This document shows positions 48,401-56,173 of a stretch of 64,000 nt of DNA, piece by piece. The stretch is from Actinosynnema sp042752395 (lineage in GTDB: Bacteria > Actinomycetota > Actinomycetes > Mycobacteriales > Pseudonocardiaceae). Under the pieces are notes generated by a model. The model worked only from the letters and a program-made list of their open reading frames with translations, made no database searches and was not told the origin of the DNA. The stretch covers positions 1-64,000 of the forward strand of contig NZ_JBHYXZ010000030.1 of assembly GCF_042752395.1 (NCBI RefSeq), in the 5' to 3' direction. The position numbers and the translations under genes are program-made. Positions within the stretch are counted from its first letter, which is position 1; each line of letters starts with the position of its first letter.

Positions 48401-48835
48401 GGTCGTCGGCATCACCGGCAACTCCCCCGCCACGCCGCAGCCGACGCCGGACAGGTGCGTCTGGCTGAACCCGTGGATCTCCTGCTGCAGGTAGTCGTAC
48501 CCGCCCTGGCCGCCCGTGTCGGGACTGACCTGCACCATGCCGAACGGCATGCTCGCACCGGGGAAGGTGTTGCCGAAGTTCTGAGTGCCGACGAAGGGGT
48601 TGACCAGCGTCGTCGGGTCCACCGGGTCGGGTGAGGCAGGTTCGGCGGCGGGTTTGGTGGCGGGTTTGGTGGCGGCGGGGTCGGCGGCGGCGGTAGCGGG
48701 GTCGGCGCTGGCGGTGGCGGGGTCGGCGGTAGCGGGGTCGGCGGTGGCGGTGGCGGGGTCGGCGGTGGCGGTGGGTGCGCTTGACAGGGCCAGGGCGGCG
48801 GCCAGCAGGAGCGTGGTGCCTCGGCGGAGCGGCAT
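45491..48835 (-). CDS. Secreted GH92 family glycosidase (alpha-mannosidase type)
   Basis: About 1,114 residues from the ATG at 48835, which gives a clean signal peptide (MPLRRGTT, hydrophobic core, ATA). A linker of ADPAT repeats follows. The catalytic region runs from PTTLVNPFVGTQNFGN through ETNIMTGDP, HEGGAFQYQW and GNDDLGTMSAWYVF, which are GH92 hallmarks; these Ca-dependent exo-enzymes mostly remove alpha-linked mannose. The C-terminal 350 residues hold an NEW3-like beta domain (VALTLDVLAQAPGAVPV) and a carbohydrate-binding-like domain. An upstream GTG at 48910 would add a non-signal extension, so I reject it; AGAGAGG lies about 11 bases before the chosen ATG. Probably releases mannose from fungal or own-wall glycans. 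Confidence 0.93.
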   Translation of the reverse strand: MPLRRGTTLLLAAALALSSAPTATADPATATADPATADPATASADPATAAADPAATKPATKPAAEPASPDPVDPTTLVNPFVGTQNFGNTFPGASMPFGMVQVSPDTGGQGGYDYLQQEIHGFSQTHLSGVGCGVAGELPVMPTTGPVDNVDTAGYRSRYSHADEEARPGYYRVGLSRYGVNAELTATPRTGWQRYAFPAGAQANVLFNTGKANQQVLDSEVHVVGDRTVEGRIRAGRFCAGRDEHTVYFTATFDRPFSAFGTWRGTTRSPGVPDAAGQGGNGAWVTFDATADRDVVLKVGLSYTGPEGARKNLAAETGDSYDFDATRAKAHQAWVERLNAVRIDGGTAERRTAFYTALYHSLLHPNLAGDVDGRYLGFDGLPHTARDFTPYQNLSLWDTYRPQNQLLELLEPQVARDVALSVVASGRDGGWLPRWALANSETNIMTGDPVTPFLVEAWSKGLLAGHEEEAYELLRRNATTVPPADSPYNGRSGVEHYLDRGYIPSGLELGVDCAHKGGDNDCVHPASATLEYAAADAALALMAAGLGKRDDARVFAERGQWYRNLWDASTGHFRPRTVDGTWVTPYDPVAAGHQFHEGGAFQYQWLVPQDPNGLVRLMGGRQAAERRLDAFFAYDELLADPARTVREDWITQPYDYYGKPTYNPNNEPDLLAPYFYLSTGTPAKTATVVRAAMTLFTTGPDGMTGNDDLGTMSAWYVFSSLGLYPTMSGGDFLALSSPQFPGATVRTGRATLTITAPGASDANRYVQRVAFNGRDVRKTWLDWDTVVGGGTLAHELGATPSSWGTGPGAEPPSVNRAQADARRHVDASLRQSTAVVPTADAPQTVALTLDVLAQAPGAVPVDVSATAPAGWSATTTRHFVIHSGRLPTQRTEQVVVTVPAGTPIGRYPVRVAVSGPDTVVREAVVELRRAATCAVAGEQCAVDLAGEYNHDGTATVAASDQGDFDGQGWSYDAALLPAAGPAVLGGVTYQAPDATGTAPNFVEARGQALLLPAGQHAALRLVAASHNGPVTAGVTIRYADGSTAEASVAVGDWAGSGGTVLLEMPHRIKRGQGVDGPPVRLFGVSVPLDPAKAVHSITLPDDPRVEVYAITLV
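48655..48778 (-). repeat. ADPAT-repeat linker of GH92 protein
   Basis: Degenerate 15-21 bp tandem repeats coding ADPAT, TADPAT and SADPAT units just after the signal peptide. A likely flexible spacer with slippage-prone DNA. Confidence 0.75.
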
Positions 48836-48887
48836 CGGCAGGGAGCCTCTCTGGGTGACAACGTTGTCAGGTGATCCGCGTGCCCGA

Positions 48888-49203
48888 TCACCGCCTCGAC
48901 TCTCGCGCACCGCTCCCCCGTTCGTCCAGCCCCGATTCGGTCAGGTGGCGCACGCCGTCCCCGGTCGACCGGCGGGCGGCTGCCTCCAGGGCCGCCACCA
49001 GGCGGCGGCCCGGGTAGTCGGACAACGCGGGGTGCCGGTACCGGTGGTAGCAGTTCCAGTAGCTCGCGGCCCGCTGCCGGGTCAGCTCGGTGAACGGCGC
49101 GTTCTCCCCGGCGAATGCCCCCGTAGATACCGAACCCGCCCGTCGTGGTGCCGGGTGTACAGCCAGTCCAGGACCGTCCGTTGCAGGGGTGACAACGCTT
49201 TAT
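48888..49203 (-). pseudogene. Small unrecognised gene with one-base frameshift
   Basis: Two minus-strand reading frames join into one sensible protein if one G is added to a run of five at 49118-49122. The first frame gives LSPLQRTVLDWLYTRHH and GRVRYLR. The second gives AFAGENAPFTELTRQ, YWNCYHRYRHPALSD and YPGRRLVAALEAAARR, ending at a TGA at 48888. Either a real frameshift or a homopolymer sequencing error, which is plausible in this draft. I do not recognise the family; no signal peptide or membrane segment is seen. Confidence 0.5.
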
Positions 49204-49348
49204 GGGAGCAGCAGGCCCGCGAGTCGGTCCGGGTTGCTGATCCGTGCCTCGACCATGGAGGGCGGATCAAAAGCGTCCTCGCCGGACGGGCAGATCAGCA
49301 GGATGACGGGGGTGGGTGGTGAAGCCCCGGTTGCGTCGTTGGTCGGGT

Positions 49349-49485
49349 TTCGTGTCATCCCGCCGACCTCCACAAGGGCTACCGCACGCGTCAAGGGGGC
49401 CGTTCCAGCGTCAGGTGCGGTAGGGCTGGGAGTGCCCCCTTGACACGCGCGGTAGGGCTGCGCCAGGTCGGCGGGATGACACGAA
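49349..49485. repeat. Very long imperfect hairpin (about 52-bp arms)
   Basis: Outer arms at 49349-49369 and 49465-49485 are a perfect 21-bp inverted repeat. Inner arms include CTACCGC/GCGGTAG and the perfect 11-bp GTCAAGGGGGC (49390-49400) with GCCCCCTTGAC (49434-49444). The loop is 33 bases. GCGGTAGGGCTG occurs both in the loop (49417-49428) and in the right arm (49449-49460). It lies between the frameshifted gene and the ArsR gene. It could be a MITE-like or REP-like element, or a terminator; no terminal duplication or transposase is seen. The rest of 49204-49622 shows no gene. Confidence 0.8.
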
Positions 49486-49622
49486 GCCCTCCTTTGGGGG
49501 AAGTGCGTGTTCGCGTGGCCGGTAGGGGTGGGAGGGATTGGTGCCGGAAGGGGCGGACAACGAGGGGTGTGGAGGTGTTGGAGAGGCTTGACCTGGTGGG
49601 ATCGCAACAGTAGTTTCGAAAC

Positions 49623-50210
49623 ATGTCTTTCGACCGGCGCAAGCTCACCGATGCGCACGACCTCCGCGCGCTCAGCCACCCGCTCCGGGTGCGGCTGATG
49701 GAGCTGCTCGCCCGGGAAGGACAGCTCACCGCCACCGAGGCGGCGACCGAGTTGGGCACCACGCCGGCGAACTGCTCGTTCCACCTGCGCCTGCTGGCAC
49801 GTCACGGCTTCGTGGAGGAGGCGGACGGCGGGGTCGGCCGGCAGCGGCCGTGGCGGTTGGTCGAGCAGGAGACGCAGATCGTCACGCGCGACCTCGACCC
49901 GGAGGGGCTGTCGGCGTTGCGGGCGCTGGACGAGTTGCGCTGGGTTCGCCGCCAGCACCGGCAGGCCGAGTGGTGGCGCACCAGGGACGAGTACCCGGAG
50001 CGGTGGCGGGGGGCCGCGTCCGAGTCGTTCGCCGTGCTGCACCTGACCGTCGACGAGGTGGTCGAGTTGCGGGACGCGTTGCAAGAGGTGATCAACCGCT
50101 ACGTGGAGCGCGGTGCGCCGTCCCAGCGACGGGCCGGCACCGCGCCCATCGACATCGCGGTGTCCATGATGCCGCTCCGACGACCACACCCAGGGGGAGA
50201 AGATGACTGA
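49623..50210 (+). CDS. ArsR-like winged-helix regulator
   Basis: 195 residues. A winged helix-turn-helix occupies about 10-85 (LRALSHPLRVRLMELLAREG, then TATEAATELGTTPANCSFHLRLLARHGFVEE). The C-terminal half is helical with many Trp and Arg and may bind a ligand or dimerise. No metal-binding Cys pair is seen, so metal sensing is unlikely. Its last codons overlap the S9 peptidase start by 8 bp, so both are made together and the regulator probably controls its own operon. Confidence 0.88.
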   Translation: MSFDRRKLTDAHDLRALSHPLRVRLMELLAREGQLTATEAATELGTTPANCSFHLRLLARHGFVEEADGGVGRQRPWRLVEQETQIVTRDLDPEGLSALRALDELRWVRRQHRQAEWWRTRDEYPERWRGAASESFAVLHLTVDEVVELRDALQEVINRYVERGAPSQRRAGTAPIDIAVSMMPLRRPHPGGEDD

Positions 50211-52017
50211 GTACCGCGACTTCGCGGCCAGGCAGCGGTTCCGCTCGAACGTCGCGCTGTCGCCGGACGGCACGTTCGTGGCGTACGCGGCCAACACCGA
50301 CGGGCCGCACAACCTGTACGTGGCGCCCGTGGCGGGAGGCCCGGCCCGCAAGCTGACCGACCACGCCGAACGCTCGGTGCGGCAGGTCGCGTGGTCGCCG
50401 GACGGCCGCCGGCTGCTCTACACCGCCGATTTCCAGGGCGACGAGCAGTTCCAGCTCTACCTGGTCGACGTCGACGGCGGCCCGGCCCGGCGGCTCACCC
50501 ACGCGCCCGGACGCCAGCACGTGCTCGGCTCCTCCATCCACGGCTACGACGCGCCCTCGCCGTTCACGCCGGACGGCCGGAGCGTGGTCTACGCGGCCAA
50601 CGACCGCGACCCGGCCGTGCAGGACGTGCTGGTGCAGGACCTCGACACCGGGGCGGTCCGGCGGGTCGAGTCGATCGAGGGCACGTTGCTGCACGCCGTC
50701 TCGGTGTCGCCGGACGGCCGCTGGCTGCTCACCTCGGGTTCGCACGGCAACAACGACTCCGACCTCGGTCTCGTGGACCTGCACGAGCCGGACGCGCCGC
50801 TGTGGGTCCTGACCGCGCACGAGGGCAAGCGGCTGCACGTCCCCGGCCCGTGGGCGGCCGACTCGTCCGGTTTCCTCCTGCTGCACGACACCGGCGGCGA
50901 ATTCCTCGCGCTGGGGTCGTACTCCCTGGCCACCGGCGCGATCACGGACCTGGCGACGCCGCCGTGGGACGTCGAGCACGTGGCCGCCGGCGGCGGGGTG
51001 CGGGCCTGGACGGTGAACGAGGACGGCGTCTCACGGCTGTTCGTGCTGCGGGACGGGAAGCTGGTCACGTTGCCGGAGCTGCCGTCCGGGGTGATCGAGT
51101 CGCTGTCCGTCGTGGGCGACGTGGTGACGTTCCTGCTGGCGACCGGCGCGCGGCCGTTCGAGGTGGTCGCGCTGGACCTGGCCGCGAACGAGCTGCGCCA
51201 CCTGACCTCCAGCGCGCCGTCGGTCCGGGCGGACTTCGTGGAACCCGAGCTGGTGCGCTACCCGACGCACGACGGCCTGGAGGTGCCCGCGTGGCTGTAC
51301 CGGCCGCGCGGCGACGACGTCCGCGGCGTGGTGATCTCCATCCACGGCGGGCCGCAGGCCCAGGAACGGCCGCAGTACAACTACTCCGGGCTCTACCAGT
51401 ACCTGGTCGCGCGGGGCATCGCGGTGCTCGCGCCGAACGTGCGCGGGTCCACCGGGTACGGCAAGACCTACGCGCAGCTCATCCTGCGCGACTTCGGCGG
51501 CGACGAGCTGGGCGACTTCGAGCACGCGGTGAAGTTCCTGCACGGCCTGGGCTGGGTGGACCCGGCGCGGATCGCGGTGTGGGGCGCGTCCTACGGCGGT
51601 TTCGCGACCCTGTCGTGCCTGTCCCGGATGCCGTCGCTGTGGGCCGCGGGCGTGTCGCTGGTGGGTCCGTCCAACCTGCTCACGATGGCGCGGTCGGTGC
51701 CGGAGACGTGGCGGGCCGAGATGGCCGACTGGGTCGGCGACCCCGACACCGAGCCCGACTTCCTGCTGGAACGCTCGCCGATCACCTACGCCGACGCCAT
51801 CACCGCGCCGCTGTTCGTGATCCAGGGAGCCAACGACCCGCGGGTGGTGAAGGCGGAGAGCGACCAGATCGTAGCCGCCCTGCGCGGGCGCGGGGTGGAG
51901 GTGCGGTACGACGTCTACGCCGACGAGGGCCACGGTTTCACCAACCGGGCGAACGAGGTCAAGGCGATCGGCGACCTGGCGGACTTCCTGGTGTCCCACC
52001 TCGACGGCGCGGCCTGA
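50203..52017 (+). CDS. S9 prolyl-oligopeptidase-family peptidase (acylaminoacyl-peptidase/DPP type)
   Basis: 604 residues. The N-terminal two-thirds is a beta-propeller with repeats such as LSPDGTFVAYAAN and WSPDGRRLLYTA. The C-terminal alpha/beta hydrolase has the nucleophile block WGASYGGFATLS, an acid in QGANDPRVV and the His in DEGHGFTNRANE. No signal peptide is seen, so it should be a cytoplasmic peptidase acting on short or N-blocked peptides. ATG overlaps the upstream ArsR gene. The pairing of a regulator with a peptidase is common in actinobacteria. Confidence 0.93.
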   Translation: MTEYRDFAARQRFRSNVALSPDGTFVAYAANTDGPHNLYVAPVAGGPARKLTDHAERSVRQVAWSPDGRRLLYTADFQGDEQFQLYLVDVDGGPARRLTHAPGRQHVLGSSIHGYDAPSPFTPDGRSVVYAANDRDPAVQDVLVQDLDTGAVRRVESIEGTLLHAVSVSPDGRWLLTSGSHGNNDSDLGLVDLHEPDAPLWVLTAHEGKRLHVPGPWAADSSGFLLLHDTGGEFLALGSYSLATGAITDLATPPWDVEHVAAGGGVRAWTVNEDGVSRLFVLRDGKLVTLPELPSGVIESLSVVGDVVTFLLATGARPFEVVALDLAANELRHLTSSAPSVRADFVEPELVRYPTHDGLEVPAWLYRPRGDDVRGVVISIHGGPQAQERPQYNYSGLYQYLVARGIAVLAPNVRGSTGYGKTYAQLILRDFGGDELGDFEHAVKFLHGLGWVDPARIAVWGASYGGFATLSCLSRMPSLWAAGVSLVGPSNLLTMARSVPETWRAEMADWVGDPDTEPDFLLERSPITYADAITAPLFVIQGANDPRVVKAESDQIVAALRGRGVEVRYDVYADEGHGFTNRANEVKAIGDLADFLVSHLDGAA

Positions 52018-52107
52018 CCGACCCGTCGTCCACAGTGGACGCCCGGTGCGCACGGCCCGCGCCCGGTAGCGTGGACGGCCGGACGGGTCGCGCGGGAAGG
52101 GGTCGAG

Positions 52108-53019
52108 GTGCCGGGACTGCGGCGGACGGTGCTGGTCGGGGCGGTGGCGGTGGCGCTCGGGGCGTGCACCGCGCAGCCGGACGCGGCCCCGCCGCCGACG
52201 TCCTCCACGACGACCGCGGCGTCGACCGGCGGCACGCCGTCCGCCGAGCGGGTCCACGTGTCGTTGGGCGACTCCTACGCGACCGGCTACCGGCCGGTGG
52301 ACGAGGGCGACGCGCGGGACGGCTTCGCCTACCTCGTCGCCGAGCGGTCGGGGTCGCGGCTGGTCAACGTGGCGTGCAGCGGGGCGACGTCCGCGCAGAT
52401 GCGGTCCGAGCCCGGCTGCGCGCCGGCCAACCGCGGCCCCGGCGCGCCCGACCCGGCCGGCCGCACGCAGCTCGACGCGGCGGTGGCGGAGCTGCGGGCG
52501 AACCAGGGCCGGGTCGGCCTGGTGACGGTCCTGATCGGCGGCAATGACCTGGCGCCGTGCGCGCGGGCCCAGGACGCGCTGACGTGCGCGTCCCAGGCCG
52601 TCGAGCAGGTGCGGGCGAACCTGGCCGCCGTCCTGCCCGTCCTGCGCGAGGCCGCCGGTGACGCCCCGATCGTGGGCCTGACCTACCCGGACGTGTTCCT
52701 CGGCGCGTGGGTGTCCTCGGCGTTCCCGAACGGCCGGGACCTCGCCCGCCTGTCGGTGTCGTTGTTCCGGGACTTCTTCAACGCCGCGCTCAGGGCCGAG
52801 TACGAGGAGGTCGGGGCGACGTTCGTGGACGTCACCGCGGCGACCGGCGGCTACGGGCCGTTGACCGAGACCACCCAGGACCCGACCTACGGCCCGATCC
52901 CGACGCCGGTCGCGAAGGTCTGCGAGCTGACCTACTTCTGCCGGCTCGCCGACGTGCACCCCACCCCGGCGGGGCACGAGGCGATCGCCGAGGCGGTGCT
53001 GGCCGCGACCGGCGGCTGA
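52108..53019 (+). CDS. SGNH/GDSL-family esterase lipoprotein
   Basis: 303 residues. The start GTG gives a lipoprotein signal with lipobox VALGAC (Cys20), then a Ser/Thr/Pro linker. Catalytic blocks: GDSY (Ser56, VSLGDSYATGY), GGND (IGGNDLAPC) and the C-terminal DVHPTPAGHE with Asp and His. Four further Cys suggest disulfides, as in the secreted Streptomyces lipase group. It should be anchored outside the membrane and hydrolyse esters. It ends 13 bp from a convergent small secreted protein gene. Confidence 0.92.
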   Translation: MPGLRRTVLVGAVAVALGACTAQPDAAPPPTSSTTTAASTGGTPSAERVHVSLGDSYATGYRPVDEGDARDGFAYLVAERSGSRLVNVACSGATSAQMRSEPGCAPANRGPGAPDPAGRTQLDAAVAELRANQGRVGLVTVLIGGNDLAPCARAQDALTCASQAVEQVRANLAAVLPVLREAAGDAPIVGLTYPDVFLGAWVSSAFPNGRDLARLSVSLFRDFFNAALRAEYEEVGATFVDVTAATGGYGPLTETTQDPTYGPIPTPVAKVCELTYFCRLADVHPTPAGHEAIAEAVLAATGG

Positions 53020-53032
53020 CCACCGCGCGGCG

Positions 53033-53518
53033 TCAGCCCCGGTCCTGCATGCACTCCAGCCAGGACGCGGTGCTGACGACGATCTCGACCGCGGCCGTGT
53101 CGGTCACCACCCCGTCCGACACCCAGATCAACGGGCGGTACACGCCCATCGGGACCGACGTCGGACCCTGCACGGAGATCCACCCGTTGACCATGACCCC
53201 GCCGTCGTCCGGGTCGGGGTGGTTGGAGCCGGGCGGGAGGTGGCTCTGCAGGGCCGTCCAGCCCGGCGGCAGGTCGCGCATTCCGAAGTCGAGGTCGGTC
53301 GACCACTGGCCGGTCACCGCGAAGATCAGGTAGGACCGGTGGACCCCGTCGCCGGAGTTGTGCAGCACGCACATCCGCTGCGGCAGGTCCCACTTCTCCA
53401 GTTGCCAGGTGCGCGCCGTCGCTCCCGCCGACGCGGAGGCCGACGAGCCGAGCAGGGGCAGCACCAACGCCGTGACCAGGGCGAGCACCGATCCGACGAC
53501 CCGAGGAGTTGATCTCAC
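53033..53518 (-). CDS. Small secreted protein of unknown function
   Basis: 161 residues from the GTG at 53518, which has a perfect GGGAGG 5 bases upstream. A signal peptide is clear (VRSTPRVVGSVLALVTALVL, then SASASAGA). The mature part is about 125 residues, with Cys in QRMCVLHN and near the end (WLECMQDRG) that may pair. Its beta-rich pattern with GVYRPLIWVSDG suggests an immunoglobulin-like fold. I do not recognise the family. A longer reading from 53584 lacks a signal and ribosome site. Confidence 0.75.
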   Translation of the reverse strand: MRSTPRVVGSVLALVTALVLPLLGSSASASAGATARTWQLEKWDLPQRMCVLHNSGDGVHRSYLIFAVTGQWSTDLDFGMRDLPPGWTALQSHLPPGSNHPDPDDGGVMVNGWISVQGPTSVPMGVYRPLIWVSDGVVTDTAAVEIVVSTASWLECMQDRG

Positions 53519-53596
53519 TGAATCCTCCCGATCCGGTGGGGGCACCAACCCGGCCGAAACTACCGATCGGATCTCAGAGACCACTGAGACGCGGGC

Positions 53597-54475
53597 TCAC
53601 CCCCGTCGAACGCCCAGCAGCGCGCGCAGTTGCGCGCCGACCCGCCGGCCCGCCAGCCGGACCGGGGCCACGACGGACGCGCGCACCCAGCGCGCCGGCG
53701 CCACGACCACGGCCCGCCACACCCTCCCGAGCAGCCGGCCGACCGGCGCCACCGCCACCCGCCAGAGCCAACGGACGGGCGTGACCACCACCGCCCGGAA
53801 CGCCCGGGCCAGCAGCCGCCACGCCCAGGCCACGGCGTCCCCGATCACCCGACCGACTGCCCGCAGCGCCCGCCCCACCACACGGAACGCCCACCACAAC
53901 GCCTCGCCGAACAGCCGCGCCAGCCACCACAACCCCGCGCCGAGCGCGCGCAAACCACGCACCACCACGTTGTGCCAGCACCACGCGAGCGGCCGCAGCA
54001 GCACGGCCCGCAGGAACCGACCGACCACCGCACCGGCCCGGCGCGACCACCGCCCGACCGGCCGCAGCAGCCGACGCAGACCCCGCCCCGCCGGCCTCAG
54101 CGCGAACCGCGCCACCGCCCGCAACGCGCGCCGCACGCCGTCGAACACCACGGCGACGCCGCGACCCACCCACCCGGCCAGCCACCGCACCGCCACCCGG
54201 AGCGGCCGCAGCACGAACCGGACCAGCACCCCGCCGCACCACCGCAGCCCGTGGCCGACCGGCGTGAACATCCGGTGCCACAGGAACCGGCACACCGCGC
54301 GCACGCCGTCCCACACCCACGCCAGCACCACGCCCAACGGGCGCAGCAGGAACCGCCGCACCGCCCGCCCGGCGACCTTGAGCCCCTCCCACGCCACCCG
54401 CACCGGCACCACGACCACCACGGCGACGGCCCGCGCCACCCACACCGCCCACCGCGGCGGCTGCACCTCGTTCAC
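53597..54475 (-). CDS. Proline-phased Arg/Trp/Val-rich repeat protein, unknown function
   Basis: 292 residues made almost wholly of Arg, Val, Leu, Ala, Trp and Gly with very few acidic residues, so strongly basic. Prolines in RP, TP or AP steps break amphipathic helices, for example VVVTPVRWLW, VAVAPVGRLLGRV, VVVAPARWVRA and VVAPVRLAGRR. Spacings between successive prolines that I counted are 11, 15, 19, 26 and 37, values close to whole helical turns. This suggests repeated amphipathic helices lying on a membrane or lipid surface, like 11-mer repeat proteins; function is unknown. The start ATG is near 54475 after CTCGTTCA-type sequence with no strong ribosome site. It lies 105 bp after the RiPP operon on the same strand, so it may be part of it. 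Confidence 0.6.
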   Translation of the reverse strand: MNEVQPPRWAVWVARAVAVVVVVPVRVAWEGLKVAGRAVRRFLLRPLGVVLAWVWDGVRAVCRFLWHRMFTPVGHGLRWCGGVLVRFVLRPLRVAVRWLAGWVGRGVAVVFDGVRRALRAVARFALRPAGRGLRRLLRPVGRWSRRAGAVVGRFLRAVLLRPLAWCWHNVVVRGLRALGAGLWWLARLFGEALWWAFRVVGRALRAVGRVIGDAVAWAWRLLARAFRAVVVTPVRWLWRVAVAPVGRLLGRVWRAVVVAPARWVRASVVAPVRLAGRRVGAQLRALLGVRRG

Positions 54476-54580
54476 CCCACTTGAACGCGGCCCGGCGTCG
54501 ATCGGTGCCGTTGACGCAGGTCACACCACACACCACCACCGGACGACCACGCTGCGGAACCGGGCACCGGCCCGGCGACC

Positions 54581-56173
54581 TCAGGCCGAACCGACCGGCA
54601 GCAGGTAGACCAAGGTGTCGTCCACGCCGTCCAACAGGAACACGTCGTGCGCCAGGTCGTCGTAGAACCCGCCGACCATTCCGAGCGACAGCGACACGCC
54701 CGCCGCGACCAGGGCCAGGTTCTGCGCCAGGTGACCGGCCTCGGCGAACCCCAGCCGCACCGCCCGCAACCCGTAGTCGCGGCGCAGGTCGCCGATCCGC
54801 ACGTAGAGCCCGAGCAGCGCGGGTGTGGTCACGAGGTCCACGCCGCCGGTCAGCGCGGCCCGCGCCCCGAACCAGGACGAGGTCGCCGCCACGTCCGCGA
54901 CGTCGGGCGCGGGCGCGACCGCGACCAGCCGCCGGTCGCGCTCGTCCACGTCGTACACGCCCGGCTCCAGGCCGTCGACCGCCCACGCCACCAACCGCAG
55001 CCGCGCCGTGTAGAGCGCGCCGGCGCTGGGGTACGGCCGCCGGCCGTCGGGCAACGCGCCGTGCGCGGTCCACAGCAGCGCCGCCAGCCGGGCCACGTCC
55101 AGCGGACCCCGCACCGCGTCCCCCCGGCCGGTGCGCCGGTCGCGCAACGCCGACCGCAGCGACGCCGGGGTCTCCGGCGGGTCGGGCAGCCGCACGGTCC
55201 GCTGCCACGGCCGCGGCTCGGGCAGCTCGCGCACGGTGCCCTTGCGGGGCACCTGTTCCTCGGCCTCCGGCCGGTACTTGCTCGCCTCCAGGTAGCGGCG
55301 GTCGGGCGCGTCGGCGCCGTCCGCGTGGAACGGCGTCAGGCCGGCCGGGCCGAGCGCGGTGGCGGCGACCAGCCAGCACAGCGTGCGCTCCTCGTCGGGC
55401 CCGATGCCCAACCGGTTGAGCAGCATGTGCAGCTGCGAGGCCCAGACGTCGCGCGGCAGGTCGGCCCGCACCTGCCGCGACCAGTACGCGACGGCCCCGG
55501 TCGGGGCGGAGGCCAGGCGGTCCCACCGGGCGCTCAACGTGGCCGCGCGGTCGGCGTGCAGGCGGTGCGCGGCCAGGTGGGAGGACATCGTGGGCGCGGT
55601 GGCGGGCTCGTGGTGCCGGCGCCAGGACGCGGCCAGGGTGCGCAGCCAGGACGCCGCCGCCGGGCGGTCCAGGCCGAGCGCGGAGGTCGTGGCCATCACC
55701 AGCTCCACCGCGGCGCTGAGCTTGGCCCGGGGTGTGCGGGCCGCGCGCAGCACGGCCACCGCGACGTCGGTGCTGCGGCAGAACACCTCCTCGGCGACCG
55801 GCAACGCGTCCGGTCCGCCGTAGCGCTCCACCTCCGGCACGTAGGGCACTTCGCGCACGTCGCCGTGGGGCAGCCAGTCGCCGTCCGTGCCGAGCGCGGC
55901 GTAGAAGCCGTCCGGGTCGAGCGGGGTCTCGGGGTGCCCGGCCGCCGCGACCGCGTGCCGCACCTGGTCGGCGATCTCCTCGACGTGCCCCTCCGCGTCA
56001 CGCAGCCGCACGCGCAGGTGCGGCCCGGTCTCCCAGTAGCGGATGAAGAACCAGTCGGCGATGCGGCCCGCGGTCCGGTGGTCGGCCAGCAGGGGCGCGA
56101 GGACGTCGGCGACGAATGCGTCTACGTGCTCGGTCCGCCACGACAGCCGCACGTGCAGCCCGGTCCAGGTCAC
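54581..56173 (-). CDS. RiPP glutamate-eliminase / SagB-type dehydrogenase fusion (LazF-like)
   Basis: 530 residues. The N-terminal 260 or so resemble the thiopeptide-type elimination domain (SpaB_C-like: WTGLHVRLSWR, DWFFIRYWETGPHLRVRLR, TPFHADG), which removes glutamate from glutamylated Ser to make dehydroalanine. The C-terminal part resembles a nitroreductase-fold azoline dehydrogenase (RRPYPSAGALYTARLRLVAW, GLRAVRLGFAEAGHLAQNLALVAA), which oxidises thiazolines to thiazoles with FMN. This two-in-one layout matches LazF of the lactazole pathway. The GTG at 56173 overlaps the previous stop as GTGA, so it is the last coupled gene of the operon. Confidence 0.85.
   Translation of the reverse strand: MTWTGLHVRLSWRTEHVDAFVADVLAPLLADHRTAGRIADWFFIRYWETGPHLRVRLRDAEGHVEEIADQVRHAVAAAGHPETPLDPDGFYAALGTDGDWLPHGDVREVPYVPEVERYGGPDALPVAEEVFCRSTDVAVAVLRAARTPRAKLSAAVELVMATTSALGLDRPAAASWLRTLAASWRRHHEPATAPTMSSHLAAHRLHADRAATLSARWDRLASAPTGAVAYWSRQVRADLPRDVWASQLHMLLNRLGIGPDEERTLCWLVAATALGPAGLTPFHADGADAPDRRYLEASKYRPEAEEQVPRKGTVRELPEPRPWQRTVRLPDPPETPASLRSALRDRRTGRGDAVRGPLDVARLAALLWTAHGALPDGRRPYPSAGALYTARLRLVAWAVDGLEPGVYDVDERDRRLVAVAPAPDVADVAATSSWFGARAALTGGVDLVTTPALLGLYVRIGDLRRDYGLRAVRLGFAEAGHLAQNLALVAAGVSLSLGMVGGFYDDLAHDVFLLDGVDDTLVYLLPVGSA

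Noticed and set aside
53630..54484. Plus-strand 284-residue His/Pro/Gln-rich frame opposite the Arg/Trp-rich protein
   Set aside because: Low-complexity complement of a repetitive gene; no ribosome site or family. The minus frame has a helical pattern that makes more sense, though that gene is itself only moderately certain.
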